Source: Fluviicola sp. (GTDB lineage Bacteria; Bacteroidota; Bacteroidia; Flavobacteriales_D; Crocinitomicaceae). Taken from it: a stretch of DNA of 64,000 nucleotides. The DNA lies in contig NZ_JBCNJT010000001.1 of NCBI RefSeq assembly GCF_039596395.1, forward strand, positions 841,315 through 905,314. Reading direction: 5' to 3'. A program made the translations under genes and the position numbers. Under the pieces are notes generated by a model. That model ran no database searches. It was not told the DNA's origin and saw only the letters and a list, made by a program, of their open reading frames with translations. This document shows, piece after piece, positions 1 through 8,955 of this stretch. Position 1 is the first letter of the stretch. Each line of letters begins with the position of its first letter.

Positions 1-1053
1 TCCCGGTTGCGGGAAAACATAAGTCGGTTCAAAAGCCGTACTGTTGTCCGTTGTAATACCGTTTACACCGAAATCCCAGTAATAGCTGCTTGCTCCGAAA
101 CTTTGATTGTCGAACGTGAAGCTCAATCCCTGGCAGTAGGAAATAAATCCGGGTGTTTCTTCCTGTTCGGTAACAACCGCTGAAAGCTGTACGTTGCAGT
201 TTACCACGCGGAAAAGGAAATCACGGGTCACATAACTGATCAGTACGCCGTTTCTCCATTCATTTACGCGGATTCCGACTACATACAGTCCCAGGTTGTT
301 TGCGTCTACAAATAACTGGCCTGTTGTCTGATTAATGGTCGTAGTAGACCCTGGCCCAAGCGGTACCGTGACACTGAATCCTCCAGCCCAGTTTACATTG
401 GGATAAGGCGGGTTCGGAATCGGGTTTGGTGCAGGGTTCACGGAATTTGCTCCGGCGTGCGGCGTTACCAATTCATAGGATAAACTGTCTCCGTCAGGAT
501 CGATAGCACTGTGGTCAAAAATCAGGTTTTCGTTGTTACAGATAACCAATGGCGGGTAATTCACAAAACGTGCCGAACTGTTCACGTATTGGTTTCCTCC
601 CCCCGGTGGAATAATCGCTTTGATCGTTAAACCGGTATCATCCGGGTTTACCAGGTTGGTAATATTCGGCCCTCTGCAGCAGCGCTGGTAAGCAACAATA
701 TAGCCGCTTACAGACGGTGGCAGGTTTAAGATCACCGTGTAGATGGCCCGTTCCGTACAAATTCCGGAAGGAGGCGTGATACAGGGATTATTAAAAACGA
801 TCGGTAAAATGGTACTTCCCGGAAACGTTACGTTCTCATCCGAGATACGGATTCCCGTACCGGTGAAAACACTTAAAGGCATGGGAGAATCGTATGCGGC
901 TCCTGTAGAAGCACAATCCCGGTAAAGAGCAATGTAGAATTTGTAATTGTTGCCTCCCAGGTAGTCGTAGTAAATTTCACCTCCCACAATATGCGACGCC
1001 TGGGACGGAAGAGTCCAGATTAACAGGAATAACAGTATGAGGTTTTTATACAT
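1..1053 (-). CDS. Secreted T9SS/gliding-motility-associated surface protein, N-terminal part (runs off left edge)
   Basis: An open frame runs leftwards from an ATG at 1053 to the window edge: 351 codons with no stop. It starts with a signal peptide (MYKNLILLFLLIWTLPSQA). Next comes SHIVGGEIYYDYLGGNNYKF and an ALYRDC motif, the N-terminal module I know from large Bacteroidota cell-surface proteins that usually end in PKD repeats and a gliding-motility-associated C-terminal domain. The last visible part (about residues 300-351, YYWDFGVNG then TYVFPQPG) looks like the start of a PKD repeat. The C-terminal sorting signal lies outside the window, so T9SS export is inferred. It is transcribed away from the sensor kinase at 1247 and shares a 193-bp divergent spacer with it. 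Confidence 0.8.
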   Translation of the reverse strand, partial: MYKNLILLFLLIWTLPSQASHIVGGEIYYDYLGGNNYKFYIALYRDCASTGAAYDSPMPLSVFTGTGIRISDENVTFPGSTILPIVFNNPCITPPSGICTERAIYTVILNLPPSVSGYIVAYQRCCRGPNITNLVNPDDTGLTIKAIIPPGGGNQYVNSSARFVNYPPLVICNNENLIFDHSAIDPDGDSLSYELVTPHAGANSVNPAPNPIPNPPYPNVNWAGGFSVTVPLGPGSTTTINQTTGQLFVDANNLGLYVVGIRVNEWRNGVLISYVTRDFLFRVVNCNVQLSAVVTEQEETPGFISYCQGLSFTFDNQSFGASSYYWDFGVNGITTDNSTAFEPTYVFPQPG

Positions 1054-1246
1054 AAGCGGAGATAAGCAATATAAAATTCAGTATTTTTTTTGAAATCACT
1101 AAAAGTTTGACCTTCTATTGATTAAACGGTTTCATTTTTCATGTTAACGGGACGATTTTTATCAAAGTTCATGCCAATTACGAAAGAACTGATAAATTCT
1201 TATCCCAAACGAACGCTATTTAAAATATAGTTTCGAAATTGGTGAC

Positions 1247-4200
1247 ATGAAATTTGGGCTTTGGTTGCTTTTTTTACTGTTAAATCTCTCTCTTTTTGCC
1301 CAGAGAGGGCTGATTCAGTATTCCAAAGAAAACGGCCTGATCTCTAATGAGATCCGTGATGTTGCTTATGACCAGAAAGGATTTATCTGGCTGGCTACTC
1401 CAAAGGGAATAGAACGTTTTGACGGACAGCGCTTTATCCATTTCAGACACGATCCGGTGGATTCGCTTTCCATTGCATCCAACGATATCCAGGGATTGGT
1501 TTTTGACGGGAATAAAACAGTTTGGGGTTTTACCTACAACAAAGGATTAATTGCCATTGAAACCGAAACATTCCGTATTTCCAATTACAGCAAGCGCAAC
1601 ATTTCCTCTTTCGGAAGTAACCGGATCAGTGCTTTAACGATCCTGAACGGAATTATCTGGTACACATCTGTTGAAGGAAAGCTTTATGCATTCGATCCGG
1701 AGAAGAAATCAACCCGCCGGTTTTCAGGATACAGGCCCGACTCCAAAATAACCGGGCTAAATGCCATTCTTCCGGATCAGCTGGATCCCGATAAATTGTG
1801 GATCTGTGCCATGGACGGTTTGTACCGGTTCGGAATTAGAAAACAGCAATGGCAGCCGTTTAAATTTAACAGATCAACGGATATCAACCCCGAATCGACT
1901 TTCCGCTACAGCAATGAGATGAGGTGTGCCGTCCAGGACAGTAAAGGGAACTTATTTATCGGTCTGAGGAGAGGCGGTTTGCTTTATTTCGACCAGTACC
2001 AGGGTTTGTTCAAGTCTTTCCCGATTTCCATTGACGACCTGAAATACCAGGAAATTTCATCGATTGAATGGCGCGATCCGAGATACCTTTATTTGTGCCT
2101 GCTCAACAAAGAAATCGTGTTATTCGACACCAGTAAAAAAGAATATGTGCGTTACGAAGAATCCGAACGTAGTGCGGTAATGCCTTTTCACATTACCAAA
2201 TTCGGTTCCCAGCTGGCCATTGCCAGTTCCAATGCCGGCCTTTTTGTGCACGACGAATCATTGATCTACGGAACAAAAGTCAAAACAGACCTGCAATTGC
2301 GTGCCGTACGTTATTCCCCGGATAAAAAGAGTGCTTACCAGTTGTTGGGAGGTTCTTCCAGCTTGTTAAAGCGGATTTTGGGGAACGGGCCGGAAACCAT
2401 TCCATTGAACGGATTGGTGGATGCAAAATCGTTCTATTACCTGCAAGACGGAAGCATGCTCATCGTGGGAGCAAATGGACTGATCCGTGTTGGCCGGGAT
2501 CACCGCATTGTAAAAAAAATGCTGCATCCGGATCACCAGTCGATTGATAAGCGCTTCCAGAATTCGTTATTGGTCGGTGATTCCCTGTTGTTTATAGGTA
2601 CGCTGGATGCGAGTTTGTTGTGCTACCGGCTTTCCGATTTTTCCTACCGGCGTATTTATTCCATTTCGGAAGGAAACAAACTGGATGAAACCCGCGAGTA
2701 TTTTCCCCTTGCGATGGTTTACTTTAACAACGCCGTTTATTTTTCTGAAAACGAGCAATTGTACCGGTATCACATCCGCTCGAAACAAGTGGAGAAGATC
2801 CGGTTGTTTAACCATGAAAATACGGACCAGATTACCTGCCTGTCCATTTGTCCCCAAAATAAATTATGGATCGGAACCCGTGCAAGTGGTGTTTGGAGCT
2901 ACGACCTGAACACGAAAAAACTTCAGAACCGGTTTACTTCTTTCAATGGTTTGCAGAATGATGAGGTCAATCAATTGCTACTGGATCCTTCGGGAAGATT
3001 GTGGATCCTGAATCCGTCCTGTGTGGCGATTGTAAATACTGCTTCCGGAAAGGTGCAAAGCCTGGAAAAACGCAACGGAATAAACGACGTTTTCGGAATC
3101 ACGATGACGCCGGATTCCATCTATTTCCTGCAGCCGAATTCCTACATCGTGGGGGATGCAGCCAAACCCTTACCGATCCGCAAAAAAGCAATTCCATACA
3201 TTATCCAGATCCGTGATATGAACGGGATGACCCGCTTTTCGACCGATAAACCCAAGTATTCCTACAACCAGAACAACCTGGTTTTCGAATTCGGGATCCG
3301 GGATTTTTCCAATTCGGAAAACAACCTGGTGAGTTACCGGTTATTGGGGCTCGACGATAAATGGATCAACGGGAACCAGAAGAACGAGGCGCTTTATCAC
3401 AATTTACCGAGCGGAAAATATACTTTCCAGGTGCAGGTTGTTGAAGGTGACGAATCAACGATTACTTCCTATTCGTTTAAAATTACGCGGCCGTTCTGGC
3501 GCCGTTGGTGGTTCATTACACTGGCTTCTCTGGCCACTGCTTTCGGCATCTGGTTCTTCATGCGCTCTCGGATTAAGCGTATCCAAAGTACCGAGCAGAT
3601 GAAGGCAGAATTCAGTTTGCAGATCAATGAACTGGAGTCCAAAGCCCTGAGAGCTCAAATGAACCCGCACTTCCTGTTCAATAGCCTGAACTCGATCCGT
3701 TTGTTTATCCTGAAAGATGAGGTGGACAATGCGGCGGATTACATTGCGAAGTTCTCCAAGCTTTTGCGGATGATCCTGAATTATTCCCGCCAGGACATGA
3801 TCACGGTTTACGATGAGATCCAGTCTTTGAAATTGTACCTGGAATTCGAGCGCTTGCGTTTCGACCAGGATTTTGATTTCGACCTGCAGATTGACGGGCA
3901 GGAAGTACTGGATTGCCAGATTCCGCCGATGATCATTCAGCCCTTTATTGAAAATGCCATCTGGCACGGATTAATGCCGCGCGCCGAAGAAGGAGGGAAG
4001 ATCCGGGTTTCCTTCCAGAAACAGCTAAGCGGATTGTACGTGATGGTGCAGGATAACGGGATTGGAAGGGAAAAAGCCAAAGAGAATAACCGGAAACGTT
4101 CGCTGAAAGAGGGGAGTGTCGGGCTCCAGATCACCAAAGACCGGTTGCGGTCATTAACTTTGCGCACGAAAAGGCAGAACGAATTCGAGATTGAAGATTT

Positions 4201-4264
4201 AATTGATGAAAATGGTCGGGCAATCGGAACTTTAGTTACCTTGTACTTTGAAACACCAAACTAG
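1247..4264 (+). CDS. Two-component sensor histidine kinase with periplasmic beta-propeller (LytS-type kinase core)
   Basis: 1005 residues. A signal peptide (residues 1-18, ending LFAQ) leads into a long periplasmic region with repeated propeller strands such as GFIWLATPKGIERFDG and KLWIGTRASGVWSYD (Reg_prop type). A Y_Y_Y-like domain follows (about 690-740, LSGKYTFQVQV-like) and one membrane helix near 752-771. The cytoplasmic core has the LytS/His_kinase H-box RAQMNPHFLFNSLNSIR with the phospho-acceptor at His808, an N-box ENAIWHG near 900 and a G-box DNGIGREKAKE. It probably senses a periplasmic or cell-wall ligand and phosphorylates the regulator that starts 2 bp downstream. It resembles half of a Bacteroidota hybrid system with the receiver on a separate protein. 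The ligand cannot be predicted. Confidence 0.92.
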   Translation: MKFGLWLLFLLLNLSLFAQRGLIQYSKENGLISNEIRDVAYDQKGFIWLATPKGIERFDGQRFIHFRHDPVDSLSIASNDIQGLVFDGNKTVWGFTYNKGLIAIETETFRISNYSKRNISSFGSNRISALTILNGIIWYTSVEGKLYAFDPEKKSTRRFSGYRPDSKITGLNAILPDQLDPDKLWICAMDGLYRFGIRKQQWQPFKFNRSTDINPESTFRYSNEMRCAVQDSKGNLFIGLRRGGLLYFDQYQGLFKSFPISIDDLKYQEISSIEWRDPRYLYLCLLNKEIVLFDTSKKEYVRYEESERSAVMPFHITKFGSQLAIASSNAGLFVHDESLIYGTKVKTDLQLRAVRYSPDKKSAYQLLGGSSSLLKRILGNGPETIPLNGLVDAKSFYYLQDGSMLIVGANGLIRVGRDHRIVKKMLHPDHQSIDKRFQNSLLVGDSLLFIGTLDASLLCYRLSDFSYRRIYSISEGNKLDETREYFPLAMVYFNNAVYFSENEQLYRYHIRSKQVEKIRLFNHENTDQITCLSICPQNKLWIGTRASGVWSYDLNTKKLQNRFTSFNGLQNDEVNQLLLDPSGRLWILNPSCVAIVNTASGKVQSLEKRNGINDVFGITMTPDSIYFLQPNSYIVGDAAKPLPIRKKAIPYIIQIRDMNGMTRFSTDKPKYSYNQNNLVFEFGIRDFSNSENNLVSYRLLGLDDKWINGNQKNEALYHNLPSGKYTFQVQVVEGDESTITSYSFKITRPFWRRWWFITLASLATAFGIWFFMRSRIKRIQSTEQMKAEFSLQINELESKALRAQMNPHFLFNSLNSIRLFILKDEVDNAADYIAKFSKLLRMILNYSRQDMITVYDEIQSLKLYLEFERLRFDQDFDFDLQIDGQEVLDCQIPPMIIQPFIENAIWHGLMPRAEEGGKIRVSFQKQLSGLYVMVQDNGIGREKAKENNRKRSLKEGSVGLQITKDRLRSLTLRTKRQNEFEIEDLIDENGRAIGTLVTLYFETPN

Positions 4265-4266
4265 AT

Positions 4267-4992
4267 ATGAAATTACGTGCAATAATTGTTGATGATGAAA
4301 GGCACAGTTTAGAAACTACTGCTATATTAATCCGAAAGTTTTGCCCTGATGTAGAGGTGATTGCAGAATTGCAAAACCCGATCGACGCGGTCGAAGTCAT
4401 TAATACCGAAGAGCCGGATTTGCTCTTTCTTGATATATCAATGCCTAAGATGAACGGCTTTGAATTATTAAACGTATTGACCTATAAAGATGCGGATGTA
4501 ATTTTCACTACTGCTTACGACGAATATGCGCTGGAAGGCTTCAAACAAGGGGCTGTTCATTACCTGGTGAAACCGATCGATGCGGAAGATCTGGTGGAAA
4601 GTGTTCAGCGGGTTAAAAAGAAGCGTACGGAAGGAAAACCATCCGGGATCAACGGAATGGGACTGAAACCGAAAATTCCGATCTCGTCGCTGAACGGGGT
4701 GGAACTGATCGAGGTAGACCAGATTATCCGCTGCGAATCAGACGGAAACTACACCACCATTGTCCTTCAGCAACGCAAAATAACCGTTTCGAAAACCCTG
4801 AAGGAAATCGAAAAGCAATTGGTTGATTTCCCTTTCTTTTTCCGCTTGCACAATTCCCATTTGGTGAACCTGAACCAGGTCGTGAAATACATTCGCGGGG
4901 AAGGTGGTTCGGTGATTTTGTCCAACCAGGAAGAGATCGGCGTATCCCGAAGCAAAAAAATGGAACTTCTCGAAGTTTTAGGAATCAACTAA
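4267..4992 (+). CDS. LytTR-family response regulator
   Basis: 241 residues. An N-terminal receiver domain (1-120) has the acidic pair D9/D10, phospho-acceptor D56 (in FLDISMPKMNG), a Thr at TTAY and Lys at VKPID. A short linker (120-138) leads to a C-terminal LytTR DNA-binding domain (about 139-241) with the family signature FFRLHNSHLVNL. It starts 2 bp after the sensor-kinase stop, so the pair is one operon and almost certainly cognate. Its targets are unknown. The secreted protein at 5085 follows on the same strand but has its own candidate promoter. Confidence 0.93.
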   Translation: MKLRAIIVDDERHSLETTAILIRKFCPDVEVIAELQNPIDAVEVINTEEPDLLFLDISMPKMNGFELLNVLTYKDADVIFTTAYDEYALEGFKQGAVHYLVKPIDAEDLVESVQRVKKKRTEGKPSGINGMGLKPKIPISSLNGVELIEVDQIIRCESDGNYTTIVLQQRKITVSKTLKEIEKQLVDFPFFFRLHNSHLVNLNQVVKYIRGEGGSVILSNQEEIGVSRSKKMELLEVLGIN

Positions 4993-5058
4993 GTCAGGAA
5001 ATTACTCATCGAAAAAGAAGATCTACGAGTTTTGGTTTTCCGGTTATAGGTCTTTGAT

Positions 5059-5066
5059 TACATTTG
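5059..5066 (+). promoter_or_regulatory. Candidate Bacteroidota -7 box (TACATTTG)
   Basis: TACATTTG matches the TAnnTTTG -7 consensus 18 bp before the ATG at 5085. The nearest upstream TTG (5032-5034) is 24 bp away, longer than usual, so the call is tentative. Confidence 0.35.
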
Positions 5067-5084
5067 ATTTAATAAAAACTACTT

Positions 5085-5927
5085 ATGAAAGCACTTCTAC
5101 TTGTGTTCATGCTATCTCTTGTATCGGCGGTGGTTTCTGCTCAGCAAGGATTGATCCAAAATGTCGGAAGCACGGCCAAAGCAAAGGCAAATGCCCAGGA
5201 TTTCAATACGACGCGCAATAACAAAGAACGCGGAAACCTGATGGATGACAAGAAATCCAGAGAAGCTGCACCTGCATCCGCTCCGGCACCGGGAGCCATT
5301 CAACCGGAAAGTGCCGAACCTGCACCAACAGAACCAAGCGGAGAATACCAGGCGTCTTACACGTTTACGAGTAGTGTAACTTACCAAGTGGAAAACACCA
5401 AAAAACCGGGAGAATCCCAGACCATCCATTACGATTTCGGTGACCAGGTACTTAAAATGGCCGCAAACCCGGATATGTCTTCTATAATAGATTCGAAGAA
5501 CGGGGTGATGATCATGCTGAATAATAAAGAGAAAACCGCCATGGTGATGTCGACCAAAACCATGGAAGCAGCCATGAAACAGCAGCAGATGAACCAGGGG
5601 CAAAAACCGGCTGCTAAAATCACGAAAACCGGTAAAACCAAAATGATCCTCGGGTACACATGCGAAGAAATGCTCATCGAATCCGACAAGAAAACAGAAG
5701 TCTGGATTGCCAAAGATGCAGGAATCGACGTGAGCAATACCTTTGCCAGCATGAATAAAACCTCTCCGTCACAAATCCCGAATGAAGCTTTGCAACAAGG
5801 AGGAATGCTCATGGAAATGACTGGTTATGATGCTGCGGGCAAACCTGAAATGCACATGATTGTAACCGCCCTTTCGAAAGAATCCAAAAGTGTAAACATC
5901 GGGGCTTACAAGATCACGAAATTATAG
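5085..5927 (+). CDS. Secreted DUF4412-like protein
   Basis: 280 residues with a signal peptide (1-19, VVSAQQ). A low-complexity Ala/Pro/Glu linker (about 58-88) leads to a domain (about 90-280) holding YDFGDQVLKMA, NGVMIMLNNKEKTAMVM and a GKTKMILGYTCEEMLIES segment followed by TEVWIAKDAGI. That order matches DUF4412 proteins of Bacteroidota: beta-rich periplasmic or outer-membrane proteins of unknown function. A Met/Gln-rich stretch (AAMKQQQMNQGQ) interrupts the domain. It lies 92 bp after the LytTR regulator on the same strand, so it could be a target, but nothing in the sequence proves it. Confidence 0.75.
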   Translation: MKALLLVFMLSLVSAVVSAQQGLIQNVGSTAKAKANAQDFNTTRNNKERGNLMDDKKSREAAPASAPAPGAIQPESAEPAPTEPSGEYQASYTFTSSVTYQVENTKKPGESQTIHYDFGDQVLKMAANPDMSSIIDSKNGVMIMLNNKEKTAMVMSTKTMEAAMKQQQMNQGQKPAAKITKTGKTKMILGYTCEEMLIESDKKTEVWIAKDAGIDVSNTFASMNKTSPSQIPNEALQQGGMLMEMTGYDAAGKPEMHMIVTALSKESKSVNIGAYKITKL

Positions 5928-6004
5928 TGTAGATTTTTACCGCAAATTTCGAAATGATTGGGATAAGTTTGGAAATCTTTTGAAACCTTTTTCTCAAAAC
6001 TTCG

Positions 6005-6031
6005 AACCTCTTTATGCAACAGAAAGAGGTT
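6005..6031 (+). terminator. Hairpin downstream of the DUF4412-like gene
   Basis: AACCTCTTT (6005-6013) pairs perfectly with AAAGAGGTT (6023-6031) across a 9-nt loop. There is no clear T-run after it, so it is only a possible terminator. Confidence 0.35.
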
Positions 6032-6117
6032 AATATGTAGTTGTTCAAAAGCGAGTGCGGTAGCCGAGCCAATTATTTGCGCATTTGTGGGAAAGGAAAT
6101 GAGGATTGTTACAGTAA

Positions 6118-6903
6118 CTAAGCTACCGGAAAATCCTCCGGATCCGGGTAAATGTAGTGATATCCCAACTCCAAAGAAAGCTGATTGGAAATGATGCGTT
6201 CCGACCGTGTTCGGTCCTCGAATAAGGGCGGATCAATTCCCAGTTTCGAAGCCATTCCTTTGTAAAGTGGCCCTTTGAACGGATGCTGAGTTGCACAACC
6301 GTTGATGGTTTGATTCCACAATCTGTTTTGAATCACGTATTCGATCAAACCGATGGCATCTTCCTGGTGAATCAGGTTCACACGGTCAAACTCCTGGTAG
6401 GTTTTTCCGGATTTTGCCATGGCCGTTACCGGGTAGCGTTTCGGGCCGACGAGCCCGCTCATGCGTATTACCGTCAGCCGGTCCCTGAGGATAGAACTGA
6501 TAGCCAGTTCCGCATAGCCGATAGCATTTGTTTTCACAGAACCCGCCGGGTAATCCGATTCCCGGAAAATACCGTCACGTTCCGGGTAAACGGAAGTAGA
6601 ACTGATCTGAATGACTTTGCAAGCAGGAGAGATGAGGTCCAGTACACGCACACAATCTTTTGCATATGCCTTCTCATCCGTTCTGGAAGGTGTAAAAGCC
6701 AGGATAATGACATCCAGGTCGCTGAAATAGGCCGTGCCTGATTGTTTTTTGACCAGCGGATCAAACAAAACATGCGAAAAACGTTCGTGGGAAAGCCCGA
6801 CCGAACGCGAACGGGTGGTTCCAAGTACCTGGAATCCTTTATTTAATAGTGATTTGGCGAGTGGAAGTCCGAGCCATCCCAATCCGATTATTCCGATCTT
6901 CAT
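6118..6903 (-). CDS. NAD(P)-binding epimerase-like protein (YeeZ-type extended SDR)
   Basis: 261 residues. The N-terminus MKIGIIGLGWLGLPLAK has the glycine-rich dinucleotide-binding loop of a Rossmann fold, in the GxGWLG form typical of YeeZ-like NAD-dependent epimerases. A TTRSR segment after strand 2 suggests NADP preference. SSTSVYPERDG (about residues 101-111) and later SGLVGPKRYP match the extended-SDR layout, although the usual YxxxK is not obvious; YAELA follows at about 130. Substrate unknown. It is a monocistronic unit on the minus strand. Confidence 0.75.
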   Translation of the reverse strand: MKIGIIGLGWLGLPLAKSLLNKGFQVLGTTRSRSVGLSHERFSHVLFDPLVKKQSGTAYFSDLDVIILAFTPSRTDEKAYAKDCVRVLDLISPACKVIQISSTSVYPERDGIFRESDYPAGSVKTNAIGYAELAISSILRDRLTVIRMSGLVGPKRYPVTAMAKSGKTYQEFDRVNLIHQEDAIGLIEYVIQNRLWNQTINGCATQHPFKGPLYKGMASKLGIDPPLFEDRTRSERIISNQLSLELGYHYIYPDPEDFPVA

Positions 6904-6949
6904 GGGATAAATGTAAGGTATTTTGAAATTGTCTGGTTGGTATAGAACA

Positions 6950-6979
6950 GATAGGGGCGTAAAATTTTACGCCCCTATC
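6950..6979. repeat. Perfect 30-bp palindrome (GGGGCG family)
   Basis: The half-site GATAGGGGCGTAAAA (6950-6964) is followed directly by its exact reverse complement (6965-6979) with no loop. A second member with the same design lies at 42791-42820. Neither has a T-run, so this looks like a dispersed REP-like palindrome rather than an ordinary terminator, although it sits just past the stop of the minus-strand gene at 6991. Confidence 0.8.
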
Positions 6980-6990
6980 TATATGGCCGG

Positions 6991-7395
6991 TTAATTTTCC
7001 TTGATCCACGTATTTTTGATCGTGTGGCGAACCAGGTAGTATTTGTTATCTCTCCAATAAAAGAAACACACGCAGTTGTTGATCCCGTCAATGATCATTT
7101 CGTATTCGTTCCCCACGTCACTTTTGATATTCATCGTGTACTTCACTTCTTCTTCGTTGTAGTCGTAGTTGCTGATGAAATAATCGGAAGAGATACTTGC
7201 CGTTGTGTGGTGAAAAGTGGTCAGTTCCTTGTTGAATTCAAAGAGTGTTCCTCCTTCGTCGGTAGACAGAATGTCCCACTGGGCAGTTGCTTCGTTCCAA
7301 ACACCATCCTGGCGGTAATTCGTGGAGATGTTCAGTTGAGCAAAAGAAATGATTGAGGTGAAAAGCAGGCTGATGATTAAAAGGATCTGTTTCAT
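6991..7395 (-). CDS. Small secreted protein of unknown function
   Basis: 134 residues with a clear signal peptide (1-19, IISFAQ) and a mature domain of about 115 residues. The mature part is rich in Tyr, Asn and acidic residues, with alternating hydrophobic positions suggesting a beta-sandwich (TLFEFNKELTTFHHTT, YTMNIKSDVGNEYEMII). NNCVCFFYW holds the only cysteines. I do not recognise the family. It is probably periplasmic or surface exposed and stands alone, with repeats on both sides. Confidence 0.65.
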   Translation of the reverse strand: MKQILLIISLLFTSIISFAQLNISTNYRQDGVWNEATAQWDILSTDEGGTLFEFNKELTTFHHTTASISSDYFISNYDYNEEEVKYTMNIKSDVGNEYEMIIDGINNCVCFFYWRDNKYYLVRHTIKNTWIKEN

Positions 7396-7524
7396 GACGT
7401 ACTAATTTAGATAAGACAAAGGAACGGTGGAAATGCGGTATGCGCAATAATGCATTTGTCGTATTCTGTTTACTTCGAGTGGATTGTTAGTATGAATGCC
7501 TGTTTTGGAGAAGAATGTTGCAAT

Positions 7525-7587
7525 TCTCCCTTTGAAGGGGGATAAAGGGGGATGGCCACCCCTCTTAATCTCCCCTCAAGGGGAGAA
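7525..7587. repeat. CCCCT/AGGGG intergenic repeat element
   Basis: Composite of self-complementary pieces: TCTCCCTTTGAAGGGGGA, then AAAGGGGGATGGCCACCCCT, then TCTCCCCTCAAGGGGAGA. It can fold as two nested hairpins. Similar CCCCTT/AAGGGG elements are common between genes in Bacteroidota genomes (recalled, not checked). It lies upstream of ctaA. Confidence 0.5.
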
Positions 7588-7634
7588 ACGGTATAAAAAT
7601 GACTTGGATCATCTTTCTAAGCCTCTTTTATCCC

Positions 7635-7642
7635 TAATTTTG
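7635..7642 (+). promoter_or_regulatory. Candidate -7 box (TAATTTTG) for ctaA
   Basis: TAATTTTG matches TAnnTTTG, 17 bp before the ctaA ATG. The nearest TTG is 28 bp upstream, so only the -7 element is supported. Confidence 0.45.
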
Positions 7643-7659
7643 GGCATCAAATAACGATT

Positions 7660-8697
7660 ATGTTCTCAAAAGCTTTCATACGATTAAACTGGATCACGCT
7701 GGTACTCATTTTCCTGGTAATAGTTGCAGGAAGCGTCGTTCGCACCTCCGGAAGCGGAATGGGTTGCCCGGACTGGCCCAAGTGTTTCGGTAACTGGGTC
7801 CCGCCTACAACCGAAGCGCAACTACCTGAAAATTACCGCGAAGTTTACGGAGAAAAGCGCGTGGCAAAAGTGGAGAAATTTGCGAAGTTCCTCACCATGC
7901 TTGGCATGAAGGAAACGGCTGAAAAGATTAAAAAAGATCCCCGCACTTACGAAGAAGAACCTTTCAATGCACAACGCACCTGGACCGAATACGGAAATCG
8001 CCTGGTCGGATTCCTGGCAGGAAACGGCGTTTTGATCATTTTCCTGTGGGGATTCTGGAAATACCGCAAGGACCGCCGTTTCGTGTGGCTTTCGTTTATC
8101 AATCTCATTGCGATTGGTTTAAATGGCTGGTTTGGTTCGATTGTCGTTGCCACCAACCTGGTTCCGTGGACGATCACCGTTCACATGTTCCTGGCGCTTT
8201 TGGTGGTTTGTTTGCAATTACTGCTTATTCGCCGGATCAGCCCGGTCCATCAAAAAACGCTGAACCTGCCTGTGGCCATGAAATGGCTGATCGGGATTAT
8301 CCTGGCAATTACAGCTTACCAGATGTTCCTCGGAACGCAGGTGCGCGAATACATCGACCAATTGACCCAACAAGGTTTGGGAAGAGATTCCTGGACCAGC
8401 AAATTCGGCTGGGCGTTCTTCATTCACCGCTCGTTCTCCTGGGCCGTTCTGGTATTGATGATCCTGCTGGTGTTTCTGAACTACAAAACCGACAAAGTGA
8501 AATCTGTTTACTGGGCATTCCTGGTGCTGGTGATCGAATTGGTGGGCGGAGTCTTGCTGGCGTATGCGGATATGCCAGGATTTGTGCAAGTGTCTCATTT
8601 ATTGTGTGCTACTGTTTTGTTCGGGATCCTGTTCATGCAATTCATTCGCCTGCGACCTTTAGCCAAACCGCTTGGAAAAAGCAGTATCCGCGGATAA
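7660..8697 (+). CDS. ctaA: Haem A synthase (COX15/CtaA family)
   Basis: 345 residues, a multi-pass inner-membrane protein. It oxidises the C8 methyl of haem O to make haem A for aa3-type cytochrome oxidases. The first helix (9-30) is followed by the family hallmark RTSGSGMGCPDWPKCFG with its Cys pair. A hydrophilic insert (about 48-100) precedes EYGNRLVGFLAG, which carries a conserved Glu and Arg near a haem ligand. Later helices include TVHMFLALLVV, FFIHRSFSWAVLV and VSHLLCATVLFG with candidate haem-ligating His residues. The length and the large loop after helix 1 fit the Bacteroidota form. No ctaB or oxidase genes are nearby in the window. Confidence 0.93.
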   Translation: MFSKAFIRLNWITLVLIFLVIVAGSVVRTSGSGMGCPDWPKCFGNWVPPTTEAQLPENYREVYGEKRVAKVEKFAKFLTMLGMKETAEKIKKDPRTYEEEPFNAQRTWTEYGNRLVGFLAGNGVLIIFLWGFWKYRKDRRFVWLSFINLIAIGLNGWFGSIVVATNLVPWTITVHMFLALLVVCLQLLLIRRISPVHQKTLNLPVAMKWLIGIILAITAYQMFLGTQVREYIDQLTQQGLGRDSWTSKFGWAFFIHRSFSWAVLVLMILLVFLNYKTDKVKSVYWAFLVLVIELVGGVLLAYADMPGFVQVSHLLCATVLFGILFMQFIRLRPLAKPLGKSSIRG

Positions 8698-8725
8698 TTT
8701 TTAGCGAGCTCATTGTATTTTCGAT

Positions 8726-8753
8726 TTGAAATTCAACAGAAGTACTATATTTG
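8726..8753 (+). promoter_or_regulatory. Promoter of the tRNA transcript (TTG-N17-TATATTTG)
   Basis: TTG at 8726-8728 and TATATTTG at 8746-8753, 17 bp apart, fit the Bacteroidota consensus. Transcription would start near 8760, giving a leader of about 120 nt before the tRNA. Confidence 0.65.
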
Positions 8754-8821
8754 CACCCGTTAACATTAAGTATGTCGCTTATCGACATTGTCCCTTGTTA
8801 ACATGAGAAAAGTTTAGCTTT

Positions 8822-8857
8822 CTTTGGCTTAACTGTCTTTGTCAGACGGAGCCAAGG
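8822..8857 (+). other. Two-tier hairpin in the tRNA leader
   Basis: CTTTGGCTT (8822-8830) pairs with GAGCCAAGG (8849-8857) with two G-U wobbles. An inner GTCT/AGAC stem (8835-8838 and 8844-8847) stacks below. It lies between the promoter and the 5' end of the tRNA, so it may be a processing structure. No function is known to me. Confidence 0.4.
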
Positions 8858-8880
8858 TCTTCAAAAGCTTTATTTTTTCC

Positions 8881-8954
8881 GGTCCTATAGCTCAGTCGGT
8901 TAGAGCAACTGACTCATAATCAGTAGGTGCTTGGTTCGATCCCAAGTGGGACCA
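8881..8954 (+). tRNA. tRNA with CAU anticodon (elongator Met or Ile2)
   Basis: 74 nt with a complete cloverleaf. Acceptor arms GGTCCTA (8881-8887) and TGGGACC (8947-8953) pair with one T-G wobble, followed by discriminator A8954. The D arm is GCTC/GAGC, the anticodon stem ACTGA/TCAGT with loop CTCATAA (anticodon CAT), and the T loop has TTCGATC. The first acceptor pair is a normal G-C, which argues against initiator tRNA. Elongator Met and lysidine-modified Ile2 share this loop and I cannot separate them by eye. CCA is not encoded. Confidence 0.92.
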
Positions 8955-8955
8955 C

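Noticed and set aside
743-925. 60-codon plus-strand frame
   Set aside because: It lies inside the minus-strand surface-protein gene, whose translation has a signal peptide and family motifs; the plus frame has none.
6950-6979. Ordinary rho-independent terminator
   Set aside because: No loop and no following T-run on either strand, and a twin at 42791; better described as a dispersed palindrome.
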